A DNA stretch of 64,000 nucleotides from Sweltsa coloradensis (lineage: Eukaryota > Arthropoda > Insecta > Plecoptera > Chloroperlidae), in assembly GCA_024449915.1 (NCBI GenBank), contig JAMZAV010000109.1:558001-622000 (forward strand), given 5' to 3'. Positions within the stretch are counted from its first letter, which is position 1. Every line of letters begins with the position of its first letter. The translations under genes were made by a program, and so were the position numbers. This document shows positions 48,938 to 62,096 of this stretch, piece after piece. The notes beneath the pieces were generated by a model. The model was given only the letters and a program-made list of their open reading frames with translations. It did no database searches and was not told the origin of the DNA.

Positions 48938-51900
48938 TTAGTCTGTATCTGAAGTGTGCCACATTTCATTTAGACTTCTCGCGTCCTGAGAACCTCGGAA
49001 CTGCAACATCACGATGAAATATGTGCAGATTGTTGCGATTACCTGCAAGAAATGAAACCTTAAGTAAATATAGTAACTTTAATGCGATCCAGAGTCATAT
49101 TACAGGTAGGTAAAGTAATAACTTACTGCCTGAAGAAGCTTCCTATCTATATTGACGAAGCCGCCCATACTTAGTACGGGAGCATTCGTGTGGGTAGCCC
49201 GCAGAAACTCCATCATCTGAAAGAAGATAACACAATATTCGATATACAAATGAATACGATTATTTAAATTAAGAAACTAAGTACCCACTCAGTTGCTCTA
49301 ATAATATTTTTTTTGGGGCGGCGGGGGGGGGGGGGAAGCCTGCTCAGGGTGCCATGCATGCCCTCTTCAGATGTCTAACTAGGTTTATTGGAGTTAGGAC
49401 AATTGTAAAGAGATGTCCGAGTACGAGGGCTGTTTAAAGTGAACCTTACATTCGCATTAACGACGGAAGAAAATATTTTTAAAAAAGATAGTGAGGATTG
49501 GCGGTCTCGACGGGAGTTGAATCCGGGACCTCAGTCGGTACTCATAGAAGAGATCTGATTCTCAGAGGAAGATTTTAATTATAGCGGTTTCAGCCTACTC
49601 TGTCGACCGACACCATTGGCGAGCGATATTTGACATTAGAGGATCACTGTTGGCCACGTTTATCCCAGCGTTGACGACATCCACAAGACTTGTTTCGAAC
49701 ATGTTTTAACATTTTTTTATTTGTGTTTCTTGCTAGGGCAGTTCCAGCAACCTATAACATACTTTTTTTATCCGTTCCTATTTCCCCAACCAAACTAACA
49801 TTCAGGTTGGGGGAAGCGTTAGCTCCATTTACTCAGGCTATTTTGGCTTTTCTTAGTTGCCGGTTAGCCAGACCTGACGCATATTCTTCAGTCTCTTCTT
49901 CATCTGACAACTCTATCATTATCCTGCTTTTATACTAAGTCTATTCATTGTTCCAATCTTCCCACCATCTTCTCTATTCTACCTCCCCCAAGACACGTCT
50001 CTCTCTTCTACGCTTGGTTTAATTTGGTCAATACATCTATCTCTTGGCATTCCTACTTTTCTATTATTCACCGCTAACCTTGCAAAACCAAAAAGAGTTC
50101 TCTCCGCAAAGACAAATATAAATTCTTCCAGTGAGTGTTCAAAGGAACACGGTATGGACCTCCAGCATAGGCCAAATTGGGCTTAATGCACCACATCAAG
50201 AATCAAGAATCTTCTTGGTGTTCTTTTTGTTCCGTTCTTTTCACGTGCCCAAACCATCTCGGGCGCTTAAAACGCCACCTCAAACTTTCAGCACCCAGTT
50301 ACTTCCTTATCGCACTACTTTTAAATGTATCCGTTTTAGTTACCCTTCCAAACACACTTCTAAGAAATTTATTTCTGAGGCAACCTAGCGACTTACTCGA
50401 TGTCTACCAAGATATATAATATTCTATTATATACTGTTATATACAGATATATGAATAATAATATTATATTGAGAAATTTGTCCACTTCAGTAATTACAAA
50501 TAAACCCTTCTTTGAACCGGGATCTGAACTTTGGACCTCTTACATTGGCAACATGGACAATAACTACCCTGGAGCAACGATCGACACTATTTTAAACGAT
50601 ATTTTGACTAAAATTAAGAAATGGAATATGATTATTGAGTCTTATTCTTATTAGATAAATCCTTGTGTCACCCAAATATGTGGGAAATTTTAAACTGGAT
50701 CTTATCATATACTCGTATATTTATTTAATAAATGTTTATCTATAAAAGCATACCCAGTACTTAAATGTTTGCTGTTTCTTCATTTGAGCTTGTGCTTTAA
50801 ATATATTATGAATGCGGGGGTGTCCTACTATTAAAAATTACGATTGTCTAATATTTTTATTATTTTTATTTTCATGACATTTAAGGTTTTATCCAGCTGA
50901 TGCATGGATGATCATGTATGAACGTAATTCAGCGAGCAAGTTACCCCGTCAAAGGATCGAACCGAGAACCTCCAGCTTTACACTTTTACTTTATAGTACT
51001 TACCTGTGACCAAACCTCACTACTTAAGTTGGTAGTGTTTAGTGTTTGAAGCTCAGTCTGGATAGCTTTCTTTATCTGAAACAAAATTGTGTCTTCCTAG
51101 TTAACAAAATCTTGTTATTTGTGGTTTTTGTATAACTATTTTTGATTTTAAGTTTATAATATGTAAGACAGATTTACGATTGGATGGTAGCTCAAGAAAC
51201 TAAATAGAAGAACTTTGTGTGATAAATAGTTCTTAAATTTTAACAAATTTAACAAATCTCGTGAATTATTATGTTGTAAATGTGTGTATGAAATAAATTT
51301 TATATTCAGTTTGAATTGATATTTTTCATTTGACCACTTTACTACCATTTTATTAATTTAAATTTACCTTCTGTTTTGACGGTAATAACGTCAATTTCCC
51401 CCAATTAAAACAGAAACGCATAACATTTTGTGAAGTGATGTGTCTTTATTTGTATGTTTATCTTGTATACTATTGAACTACACGTCAAAACGTTGAATAA
51501 ATAAACACAAAAATAACTAAAAATAGCTATTTTCATAAAGGGATATATAACCGTTAAACTCAAAACATATAGTATTTATGTCAGCCAAACTAGTAATGAA
51601 TTAAGCAAATAACATAAAAATTATTGGGGCCACCATGACCTCCCAAAAAATTTTCAAACATGACATTTTTCGAGCTAGGTCCCATCCGCAAAAATCTCAC
51701 ATACGAAATAACATGGGGACGATCTTTATGCCCCAGGACCTTGGAGGATTATAATCCAAAAATATATTGGCCATTATTGACGTACTCTACAGCCTTTTCT
51801 GTAAATTCTCTATACTTTGTTTTACAATTTAGGCAAGTTCGGTCAAAATATGCTGATTACCAAGATGGGGTGTAATTTTGGAATGCATATTTTTGCGTGT

Positions 51901-54900
51901 TTGAGGGTATATTTTCATTTTGGCACAGTTTCAAAATACTATGTAAAAAATGGGAATTTAAGATTGATACTATGCTCTAGTATCTATGTGGACCAAAAAA
52001 GAAGCAGGTTAAAGCCAATTTAAGAAATTTCCCAAAACACCAATTTTCGCAAATTTCTGGATAAAAAAAATTGAAAAATTCGTGTTTAATCACAGTAGCA
52101 ATATATAATTTTTAAACTGTCATTTTAGTGTAGTATTGTGCTATAGATTGTGTGGTAAAAAATAGTTTTTTGAGTTTATATCCCCTTTAAATATATTTAA
52201 GAGTTTTTGTTAACTCATAATTCGTTGGGATAGTTTCTGTGGCAATGTAAACTTTGTTTTTTGTTTCGGTCGGGATAGATTTGGTTATTTCTGGATTGTA
52301 TTAAAAATGAAACCTACGGGAATGTTTCCAGTTTAATAAAATTAAATAATGTTTACCTTGACTGGAACCTCGTAGCCCAGGCTGTAGATGAAGTAATTGA
52401 GTGCAATACTTAATATCACACATTCACAGTAAACGGCGAACGAAGTGTAATCCTCCCGCATGAATGCTAAAGGTAATGCGTACATAGCGACGGTCATGAA
52501 CCACAACGACATTAACGCAATCAATATGAACACTAGATAGATTGCATCGCCGGAGAGATTGGCAAGAGAACTTAGTTCCAGCCACAGCGTTTGGTAGTTT
52601 GCCATCACCCTTGCTGTACGTTTGTGTGGTTTGGCCATATCAGCCTGAAATAATGAGTCAAATATTAGAATCGTTCTCATAATAATTAATTTGTACTAGG
52701 AAAACGCTTAAGTCCCGCCGCGTTGTTGGATGAGCGTAATTGGTGCATTGACCTGCCATGTGTTATGCAGATTTTCTGTTGTTTTGTGAAAAAATTATTA
52801 CTAAGTCGATTTTTTTTTAAATTAAATTAAATTAAATAAAAAATTAACTTTATTCTTTTATTTTTTCTTAATCGTAATTTTAAAAACAGAAAAAATCGTA
52901 AAATTGCTATTTTCATAACAAATAATTATTTGATTGCGCTCAAATTTTACACGAATATAATAATTTATAAAATTAAGGTTCTGTAAAAAAATCATTACAA
53001 TAGGATAAAGCATGTAGGTGTTATAAGTGAAAGAATTGTTAAAAAAAAAGAAAAAAACCCGTAAAATTTCGATTTTTATGAGAAATAATTTTTCGGTTGT
53101 TCTCAAATTTCACACGAATATATTAATTCATAAAATTAAGGTTCTGTAAAAAAATCATCAAAATCGGATTCAGCATGTAGATGTTATAAGTCGAAGAATT
53201 TTTTTAAAAATCGAAAAAAATCGTAAATTTGCGATTTTCATTAGAAATAATTTTTCGATTGCGCTCAAAAACGTGGCAGTTCTAAGTTCAGAGATTTCGA
53301 AGGTCTCCATAAAATTTCATCGCAATCGGAGTATCGGTTTAGCCGGAATCGTGAGGACAAACAGACAAAAATACAGAAAAAAAAAAAACATTCCGGATTT
53401 TTTTCTCCAGTGTAGTGAAATGGAATCTTCGCTTCGCTCGCTACGCTCATCCAATTACTCCTACGTGTTGAGTCTGCCAGGGTGCAATGTATGCCTATGT
53501 TCAGGTGTCGAACTAGGTATATTGAAGTTAGGACAGATTGAGAAGGGATGACCGAGGGCTGTTCAAGAGGACTTCATCCCTTGCAATCGTATTAACGACT
53601 AATAAAAACCTCGTAAAAAACTTTCAGTCAGGATCGCAGGTCTCGACGGGATTTGAACCCGGGTCCTTCCTTTAGAATCAGAGTCGCGCGCTCAACGCTC
53701 TGTGCTCTGTGGTACTAGAACTCCATTTAAAATAAAAACCTATATATTTGCTTGCTTTTGTACATCTCGACAGGGTATTGTTGTATACTTATTCTATATT
53801 ACTCCCAGGCATTTATTTACTTTTGGTGGAAGGTGTACATTAAATACAAAATAGCGATAGACGAAAACGAATAATGATAATATTATTCATCTGTTTCTAT
53901 GAGATGAATAATTCTTAAAGTCACTGTGACGTAAAACCTTGGTTGCGCAGAATCTATGTCTACGGACATTTTTTGGTATAATCAGTCCATTGGTCTATAC
54001 CGCGTTTTCGTCTAGGGCAACAAATCGTTAACTGGACATTTGGTCTAGTATTTTTTGGTCTACATTTTTTTGTCTAGTATGTTTTGTGGTCTAAGAAAAA
54101 ATGGTCTTATCTTAAATACAATGGTCTAGATTTAAATTTTTTAAACATAATTTTTGAAAAGGCAAGGATAATAAATGCCCGGTAGAGAGCGAACAAACAG
54201 GCAAAAAAAAAAAAAAAAACACCCGAGCTAAATTTTTTGGGGGATCAGTGAAATTAAAGTCTTCGCTTCGCTCATCCAATAATTGAAAATCAGAATTCTG
54301 TCAAGTATTGACTAAAAGTAATATTACAACATTAAGATTGATCTATCGGCCTAATAAAAATATTCCTAAATATTTTTTTTATCAAAATAACATACATAGT
54401 TTATCAATTATCATCATTTAATATTACCAAAACTATTTTTTATTTATTTTTCGGTTGAGCGGTACGCCCAATATAGACGTTTATAGTGAAATTTATGACG
54501 TATACCCCGGACATATTCCTGCTCATAATTTTTGGGTTGGACGGCTCATTTTTGTTCCTATTTGTGACACGTACTCTTGTCTACAAACTAACACAATTGG
54601 AATTTTTTCCGTTCATATCTCGCACAGTACACATTTTTTCCCCGCCGGTACAAATACTAACATTGTACCGGGAGAAGAAAAAAATCGTACCGTGCAAGAT
54701 ATTAACGAGAATACTTTTCCAAGAATGTCAGTTTGCAGGCAAGAGTATGTGTTACAAATAGGAACAAAAATGAGCCTTCCAACTTAAAAATTTATGAGCA
54801 GGAACATGTCCAGGGTATACGTTATAAAGTTCACTATAAACGTCTATATTGGGCGTACCGTACAACCAAAAAATAAAAAAAAATAATTTTGATTGACAAT

Positions 54901-56659
54901 GTCAAATGATGATAATTGATAAACTATGTATGTTGTTTTGATAAAATAATATTTAGGAAAAATTTTATTAGGCCGATAGATCAACCTGTCACTTATATTT
55001 TGTACTAAATAATTTTTAAAGGATTTGTAGCGGTTTTTACAAGCAAAATAATGTCGGTATTGTATTAGTTACCTTGAAGTGTCGAGCTAAACTCCCGCCA
55101 GTTGCCGACAAAGCCAGGCAAGAGATTATCCAAAGGCAGAGAAACGACCAGAAAATCATGGAGTTGAAAACAAATGCAAGAGTCGTCCACAATATTAAAT
55201 GCGTGTTCAATGCCACCACGCCAACAATAGCACTGCTCAACGTGGCTAGAGGTATGCTCACTGAGAAGAGTTGCACTGTTTTCTTGACCTTCAAATCCAC
55301 ACTTCTCTCCGTAGTCTTCAAATACAAGCGCTAAAACGGATAATAATTAGTATTATATCAAGGTAAATTGAACGTTAATGTCAATGAAGAGATAATTCCT
55401 TTGAAATATCAAAGAAGCTAAAACGAACATATCTCGGCAAGAATTGAACACAAATCATAGCCCAAAGAAAAACGTTTGACTACCAAACCGTTAGAGACAC
55501 AAAGGCATAAGTCTGAATAAAAAAATGCATTAAGATCTATGCTCTACTGTTTTTAAATTTTCAATACTTTTGATTACGTTTTTATGTTTACTTTTTCGAA
55601 AAAATATTTTCGCCATGTTAAGATTATGTTAATACAAAATCATGGTACCGAAAAAGGATGATACAGAATGTTTTTAGTGTCCCCGAAGGCAATACAAAAT
55701 GAAAATACCTCATATTATTGCTTATCACACTTGTATGTATTTAAAGTTCTCATGAAACATAGTGATTAATTAAGTTCAAAATCGATACTAAATTATTGAG
55801 AACTATTGGTTTGAATGTAAATAGAATGTAATTGTTGGAATGACCCATACGGTTATGGAAGACGACAGATTTCATTTTTCATATGGTCAAAGCCTACGTG
55901 AAGATGTCTTTAATGGCTGTTAGGGCCTCCATTCAACATCTACTAAGTGGCTATTAAGCAAAACTGAACTGAATGTAACTGAAAATGACAAAAAGCATTT
56001 AAATATGTAGCTAAAAATATGTAATAGTGGAAATTAAAAGTCAATTGTTCACTAAAATACCTGAAAATCTGTCCATTTGTTGAGGTAAGCTGCGATCGCT
56101 GGAGAATTCAACCATGTGGTCAGGGGGACGACGAAATAGCCAGTTATTACAGGAATAAACAACTCGTCAAACATCAACAAACTCTTCTCTGTTTTGTCTT
56201 TTTGAAATACTTCGTCGTATATCACAGTCATAATGATCGGTATGAGGCTTATGTAGCAGAACAATGCGTACAGGAACGATGAGGAACACAGTTTAAATGA
56301 CACACCTGAAATTTGTAAAATTATATGCATTGCATTATTCTAAGTGCGGTTTTTCGTAGTTATAGATAATTTTAACTGCGCATACTGTGCTGACTATTAT
56401 TTTGAATCGTACCTGAGGCTGTCTGTTGTATCGGAAAAGTACCTGAAAGTCTGAAGAAAAATAATACTGGTTTCATCTGTAGATAAAGAAATGATTTACG
56501 CAATTTCGCTTCTTCGGCTTGTTCCCGTTTAATATCTAGTATCCGTGTTTCTGGGTTATGCTCAGATTGAGAATGAGGACTAAACAAACTCAAATCATCC
56601 AAATTTTTAACAACAAAATTTTCACTTACTGAAATGATTTTTATTTCAAAAATTGACAT
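48938..56659 (-). CDS. Gustatory-receptor-type 7TM chemoreceptor, gene 2 (complete, 7 exons)
   Basis: Predicted ligand-gated chemosensory membrane protein of the Gr/Grl (7tm_7) family. I read seven exons: 56413-56659, 56061-56305, 55073-55330, 52357-52644, 51004-51075, 49127-49216 and 48938-49042. Every junction is GT-AG. Intron 1 is phase 1 and the others phase 0. The joined frame is open for 434 residues, a usual Gr length. Hydrophobic segments fall near residues 85-112, 126-146, 182-205, 208-238, 277-303, 309-335 and 401-415. The last exon carries TYFIVMLQF, the family's C-terminal TYhhhhhQF signature in TM7. The last three introns are phase 0, as in insect Grs. The start is the first ATG of an open exon and matches the start in gene 1. 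Introns hold a Helentron-like element, a long palindrome, SINEs and LINE debris. Ligand and expression cannot be inferred. Confidence 0.88.
49268..49545 (-). mobile_element. SINE family 2 copy, gene 2 intron 5
   Basis: Aligns with 41322-41560 and 53455-53720. Shared words are cagggtgcaatg.atgcc, aactaggtatattggagttagg and a reversed RNA polymerase III B-box-like stretch inside ggtctcgacggga.ttgaa.ccggg. A poly-G run at 49320-49335 has expanded in this copy. Confidence 0.55.
49550..50580 (-). mobile_element. SINE family 1 remnant split by LINE debris, gene 2 intron 5
   Basis: 49550-49745 (ctgattctcag.gg.., gatcactgttggccacg) and 50500-50580 (ggatctgaactttggacc.. tacattgg.. ggagcaacgatcga) correspond to the continuous copy at 41578-41903 in gene 1. 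The sequence between them is an insertion. Its minus strand encodes RPRWFGHVKR, a motif typical of the C-terminal part of some LINE reverse-transcriptase proteins (about 50190-50270). Confidence 0.55.
51537..52192. mobile_element. Inverted-repeat element in gene 2 intron 4
   Basis: The ends are imperfect inverted repeats (AAGGGATATA..AACTCAAAA on the left, TTTTTTGAGTTTATATCCCC on the right). Genes 1 and 3 lack the block between otherwise alignable flanks. No coding region is recognised. Confidence 0.5.
52696..53454 (-). mobile_element. Helentron-like element, complete copy in gene 2 intron 3
   Basis: CTAGGAAAACGCTTAAGTCC hairpin end at 52696 and CGCTACGCTCATCCAA end at 53454. Three diverged core units of about 150-170 bp contain ggataaagcatgtaggtgtt. 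It abuts a SINE-like sequence on its right side. Confidence 0.7.
53455..53720 (-). mobile_element. SINE family 2 copy, gene 2 intron 3
   Basis: Minus strand reads GGGTTCAAATCCCG near 53655, a good polymerase III B box, preceded by a GCGTTGAGCGCGCGAC stretch where a D arm would lie. Body words match the intron 5 copies. Confidence 0.6.
54176..54279 (-). mobile_element. Helentron-like element remnant in gene 2 intron 3
   Basis: Only the distal 100 bp remain (ggtagagagcgaacaaacag ... cttcgctcatccaa). They match the end of the 44039-44997 copy, and both are followed by an almost identical flank (gaattctgtcaagtat). The parent insertion therefore predates the gene 1/gene 2 duplication. Confidence 0.6.
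54338..54984. repeat. Long near-perfect palindrome in gene 2 intron 3
   Basis: Arms 54338-54653 and 54663-54984 are inverted copies with a spacer of about 9 nt. The outer ends are TTGATCTATCGGCC and its complement. Gene 1 lacks it at the aligned position, so it looks like a foldback or MITE insertion. The transcript would fold into a hairpin of about 320 bp. Confidence 0.85.
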
Positions 56660-56772
56660 CTCTGATTCTGAATTAGCTTAACAAATTAATTCAAATTAAC
56701 CAACAAGTATTTTGAAGAAATTGGTTTAATGCGATTGCTGACTAGGCTTACCAAATAACAAGTTAGTGAGTG

Positions 56773-56781
56773 TTTTATATA
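56773..56781 (-). promoter_or_regulatory. Candidate TATA box of gene 2
   Basis: On the minus strand the site reads TATATAAAA, 114 nt upstream of the ATG. It lies in a flank of about 300 bp that is well conserved with the region upstream of gene 1. Position and sequence suit a core promoter, but AT-rich DNA gives such matches by chance and no transcription start is known. Confidence 0.35.
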
Positions 56782-57714
56782 CTAGAATATAATATGTATA
56801 AAACAAAGGTTAAGAATCAGGTTATTTATAGCTCGTTTTCGTTTTTTTATGAACAATTGATGACCCTAACTTTAAATGATGATATTAAAAATGAAACAGT
56901 TGTTTTACAAACAGGCAAGTTAATATTTGAAGTTTTATTATTCATACCGATGAGCATGGTGATTAGAGAATATTTAAGTTGGTTAAGAGTAATTTTATGG
57001 TAGCTTTTGGATTTTTTACCTTTAGTGAGCTATTCTTGTGAAGTTAATGTGGCTTTATCAACCTGAAAAGAACCGTTGTCAATCCCTTATATCAATGTTT
57101 TATATTCCATAAGGAGATAGATCGATTGTTAAAACCATTTTGATATGATGAAGTTCAAGCCCGTGGAGGTATCAAGGGAATGCCATTATCATTTCGAAGT
57201 AGCTCTATTTCGGTAATAGATTTTCTTAAGAACGGATCTACATCCACTTTAGTACAAAGCATACCCATAAACAACTTAACATCAGCTTGCTTACAAAAAT
57301 TTCTAATTGATGGAATCTTACATAGATAAATTCTAGCCGAAGACTAAATTATTTTTCTATAAAACAAGACAATCAATGTTTTGTCTAAAATCCGACTATA
57401 TATTCCAGTCAATATAATATAAAAGAGCTTGGTAAGGCCTAATTGATATAATTGAACTGACAAATTTATTTTCTTCTACCTGAGCCTTAGCGTAATGATA
57501 TTAATTGTATTGCTTATAAAAAAAATCATGATACGGATTTCATTTCGTACTGAAACAAAAATAAAACGTTTAGATAAATATATTCTTCAAATGTGTGCAA
57601 ACATACTATTTTTCTTAGTTTAGTTACTTTATTTAATATGAATACCCCCTTCTATGTTTACATAAACAATACTTGGTTTTATATTCAACTTCAATTCTTA
57701 ACAGATTTGTTAAC

Positions 57715-58264
57715 CGGCACATTCTGTTTTACCCAGTGCTACTGCACGCCGCAATCTATGTAAGATTCCTTCAATTAGAATTGTTTTTAAGCAAGCTGAT
57801 GTTTAGTTGTTGAGAGGTATGCAGTGTAGTAAAGTGGATGTAGATCCGGTCTTAAGAAAGTCCATTGCCGAAAGACAGCTTCTATGAAATGATAATTGCA
57901 TTCTTTTGATACCTCCACGGGTTAGAACATCAGCATATCAAATTGGTTATTACAATCGACCTGTCTCCTTATGGAATACACTTCCTAATGAATTAAAAAC
58001 AGACAGTAGTTTCAACTTAGCGCCATCAAAGATTATATAAAGTAGGTTGTAGTTCTGTTTTTGTTAGTTGTGGTATTGTTTAGTTCAATGTATATAGTAA
58101 TTTTATAATATTTATTGATGTTGTATTGATACTGTATTTAACTTGGACATTGTGTTTTTGAAGGTGACAGGTACTCACGTACTGAGGGACAGATGCTCTT
58201 TGTGTCATTCTGCATTTATTTTTGATGTAACGTATTCAAATGTTGTACAAATAAATGCAAATAT
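57715..58264 (+). mobile_element. LINE 3' fragment downstream of gene 3
   Basis: Second copy of the 48160-48728 fragment, in the same place relative to the receptor stop codon. It includes a better-preserved stretch that would read LWNTLPNE, a motif of Jockey/CR1-group reverse-transcriptase C termini. The flank of gene 1 lacks it. Confidence 0.6.
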
Positions 58265-58468
58265 GAATATAATTTAAAATAAATAATTTAATAAAATTAA
58301 AATTAAAATTACTGCATTCATAATAAAAACTTTGCATGTAAAAGTGTTTTTGAAATTTTCGTCCGTTTCATCTGCTGTCATTTTAGAATCTGTTGTTGAG
58401 CATATTGTTGATTGATTGTGCATACAACGAAGTCAAAATTATTTTTTATGATACATTTTGCAAACAAC

Positions 58469-61400
58469 TTAGTCTGTATCTGAAGTGTACAACATTTCAT
58501 TTAGACTTCTCGCGTCCTGAGAACCTCGGAACTGCAACATTACGATGAAATATGTGCAGATTGTTGCGATTACCTGCAAGATATGAAATCTTAAGTGAAT
58601 CTAGTTACTTTAATGCGATCCAGAGTCATATTACAGGTAGGTTAAGTCATAACTCACCGCCTGAAGAAGTTTCCTATCTATATTGACGAAACCGCCCATA
58701 CTTAGTACGGGAGCATTCGTGTGGGTAGCCCGCAGGAACTCCATCATCTGAAAGAATTAAACTGGTGGTAAGGCACATGTAACATGTTGTTATGGGGCCT
58801 TGCTCTACTCTTGCCACCAGCAATGTGCTTGTATTACTGTAATTCAATCATGTTGAAAATAAATAATAATAATAATAATAATAATAAATAATATTCCCAT
58901 AAACTCCCGTGAACGCCTCGCTAAAATAAGATTAAACAAAAAAGCAGAACAATTAATCTCAAATGCTAACGCTGTTTTAGACAGAATTATTGTTGAATTG
59001 CATCCAATAGACATAACAAGTCTTAATCATCTACTTTATGGAACGGCCTCAGTTATTACAGACAAGCTTGTAAAAAAAGAACAATCACTTTTTAAAAACA
59101 GTCGTATTACACCAAAGTGGAAAATACGAATTCAAAAACAAATTGATTCATGGCGGAAAGACCTATCCTTGTTTCATGAAATAAGAACTAAAATTAATCT
59201 TTCGTATAAACTTACTGTAAAGAAACGACAACTTTTTGAAAAGTATAGTATACACAAGTCCCAAGATGCGGTTCAAGTAGAAGAGCAATTGAAACAGAAG
59301 ATCCAGGCAAAAGCTCAGAGAATAAGAAGATACACAAAAAGAACGCTGCAATTTAGACAAAATAAACTTTGAAATAAAAAATAAATTATACAGAGAGCTT
59401 GGAAAAAAAACATTGAAATAAAAAAATCACCAACAAAAGATGAAATAGAATTTTTTTTGGAAATCAATCTGGGAAGATAACAAAAAGCATAATTCAGAAG
59501 CTAAATGGATTCAACATCAAGAATTGGATTGTGCTGATTCTCCGGATATGAATTGGGAAGAAATTACATTGGGTGATTTGTCTAGTTCCCTTCGGAAAAG
59601 TTCTAGCTGGAAAGCACCAGGGCCAGACAAATTATCCAACTTTTGGCTAAAACAACTGACATCCACTCATACTATTCTAGTAACTTTGATTAATAATGCT
59701 TTACAGGGGTTACGTATTTGTTACCGAAGTCTGCACAAACTGAACAACCAAAATATTATAGACCCAAAACATGCACAAACTGAACAACCAAAAAATTATA
59801 GACCTATCACATGTTTACCTACAATGTATAAAATCTTAACGTCAATTATAACTGAACGAATGCAAGTATTTTTAGCTACAAATAATGTAATGCCATTAGA
59901 GCAAAAAGGTTGTTGTAGAAATACGTATGGCTGTAAGGATCATCTTCTGTTGAGTAAAGCTATAATGGAAAATTGTAAACAGAGGCAGAAGAATCTTAGC
60001 GTAGGTTGGATTGATTACAAGAAAGCATTGATAGTGTGCCACATAGTTGGATATTAAAAGTATTGGAAATGTATAAGGTCAGCCCAATTGTTGTCAACTT
60101 CTGCAAAATTATGATGCTACATTGGAATACAAGTATGAAAATAAGAACGGAGACCGAAGAAATCGTATCAAGTAATGTTCACATACAACGAGGAATATTT
60201 CAGGGTGATTCGTTATCGCCACTTCTATTCTGCATGAGCTTGTTTCCTTTGACAAAGTGCCTCAATGACGCAGGTTTGGGGTATGTATTATTGCCAAATG
60301 AAGATAAAGTCTCGCATCTTCTGTACATGGACGATTAAAATTATTTGCAAAAAATGACGAAGAACTTAGTATCTTACTAAATATCGTCAAAACTTTCAGT
60401 GACGACATTTGTATGGAATTTGGAATCGAGAAGTGCAAGAAAGCGACATTCAAAAGAGGGAAGATTGTCTCAAGTGAAAACATCCAAATTGACGAGCATA
60501 TCACTATTGAGGACATTGGTCAAGAATCAACTTATAAATATCTTGGAGTAGAAGAAGGTAACGGTGTTCAGCATACATTAATGAAAGATAAATTGAGCAA
60601 AGAATACAAACGACGCCTAAGATTAATACTTGAAAGTGAATTGAACGGACGAAATAAAACTATTGCAATTGGTCAATTTGCTGTGCCAGTATTATCTTAT
60701 AGCTTTGGGATATTAGATTGGAGCATTGAAGAACTTAAGAGATTAGATCGAAAAACAAGAAAACTGTTGACAATAAACGGAATGCACCATCCACGAGCGG
60801 ACGTAGAAAGACTGTATATCGCAAGGAAGAATGGAGGTCGTGGAATAACTCAACTAGAGGGGTCATACAAAACAGCAATGATTGGTTTAAGTTTATACAT
60901 AGAAGGTAAAGGAGATGACAAATTTATTAGAATGGTTCAAGAACATGAGTCTAGCAAAGCTATGAGAAAATCTATCATTAAGTTAAGCAACAAGTTTCAA
61001 TCAGGTATGGAATTAACCGATATTAATCAGATCAATGGGTCCATCACTAACAAGGTCAAGGTTATCAAGAAGAAAATTAAGAATATTATCCAGGAAGATC
61101 TAATAAGTTGCTGGAAGTCTAAACCTTTGCATGGACAATATATTACACGCATGATGCAACCACATATTGACCAAGATCAAACCAATAAGTGGCTGGGCAG
61201 AAGTAATCTCAAGGGTGAAACTGAAAGTCTTATTGTAGCTGCACAAGATCAAGCCTTAAGAACAAAAAGTTACGAAAAAAGAATTCTCAAACTCGAAGTA
61301 GATGACAAGTGTCGTTTGTGTAAGCTTTATGAAGAAAGCGTGGAGCACATTATTTCTGGATGCCCGGTCTTAGCAAAAACGGAATACATTGATCGACATG

Positions 61401-62030
61401 ATAAGGTTGGGGCATATTTGCATTGGAACATTTGTAGAAGTTATAACATCGAAACTTCTGACAAATGGTACATGCATAAACCAGAGCAAGTAGTTGACAA
61501 TGGTAATGTGACCATATTGTGGAATGAGCAAATAATCACTGATCGAAAGGTTCTTCACAACAAACCAGACATTGTTGTTAAAAACAAAGAGACTCAAAAA
61601 TGTTTGATCATCGATGTAGCTATTCCATCAGACCGCAACATAGTATTAAAGGAAGCAGAGAAACGCACAAGATATCGAGACCTTCAAATAGAAATTCAAC
61701 GAATGTGGAATGTCAGTTGTAAGGTTGTTCCCATTATAATTGGAGCTTCTGGGACAATTGGAAGAAGTTTTGAAGAGAATCTCCAACATATCTCTGGCAA
61801 TCACTGGACTCCAGAGCTTCAAAAGGCAGCATTATTAGGAACCGCCCATATACTACGCAAAGTTTTAGTATGAAGACATTGTTTCAGTTATTTCTTGTAT
61901 GTATTGTATTTTTTAATGTCATGTATATTTAATTGTTTTGTAATAGGGGTTTCACCTTAGAGGTGTGGTTCATCTCTGGTGAAAGCTCTTAAATACCCAT
62001 TATGTAATGTTCATATTGGTGAATAAAAGA

Positions 62031-62096
<66 letters not shown>

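Noticed and set aside
54455..54787. 110-codon frame in gene 2 intron 3
   Set aside because: It lies across a palindrome, so the reading mirrors itself, and no domain is seen.
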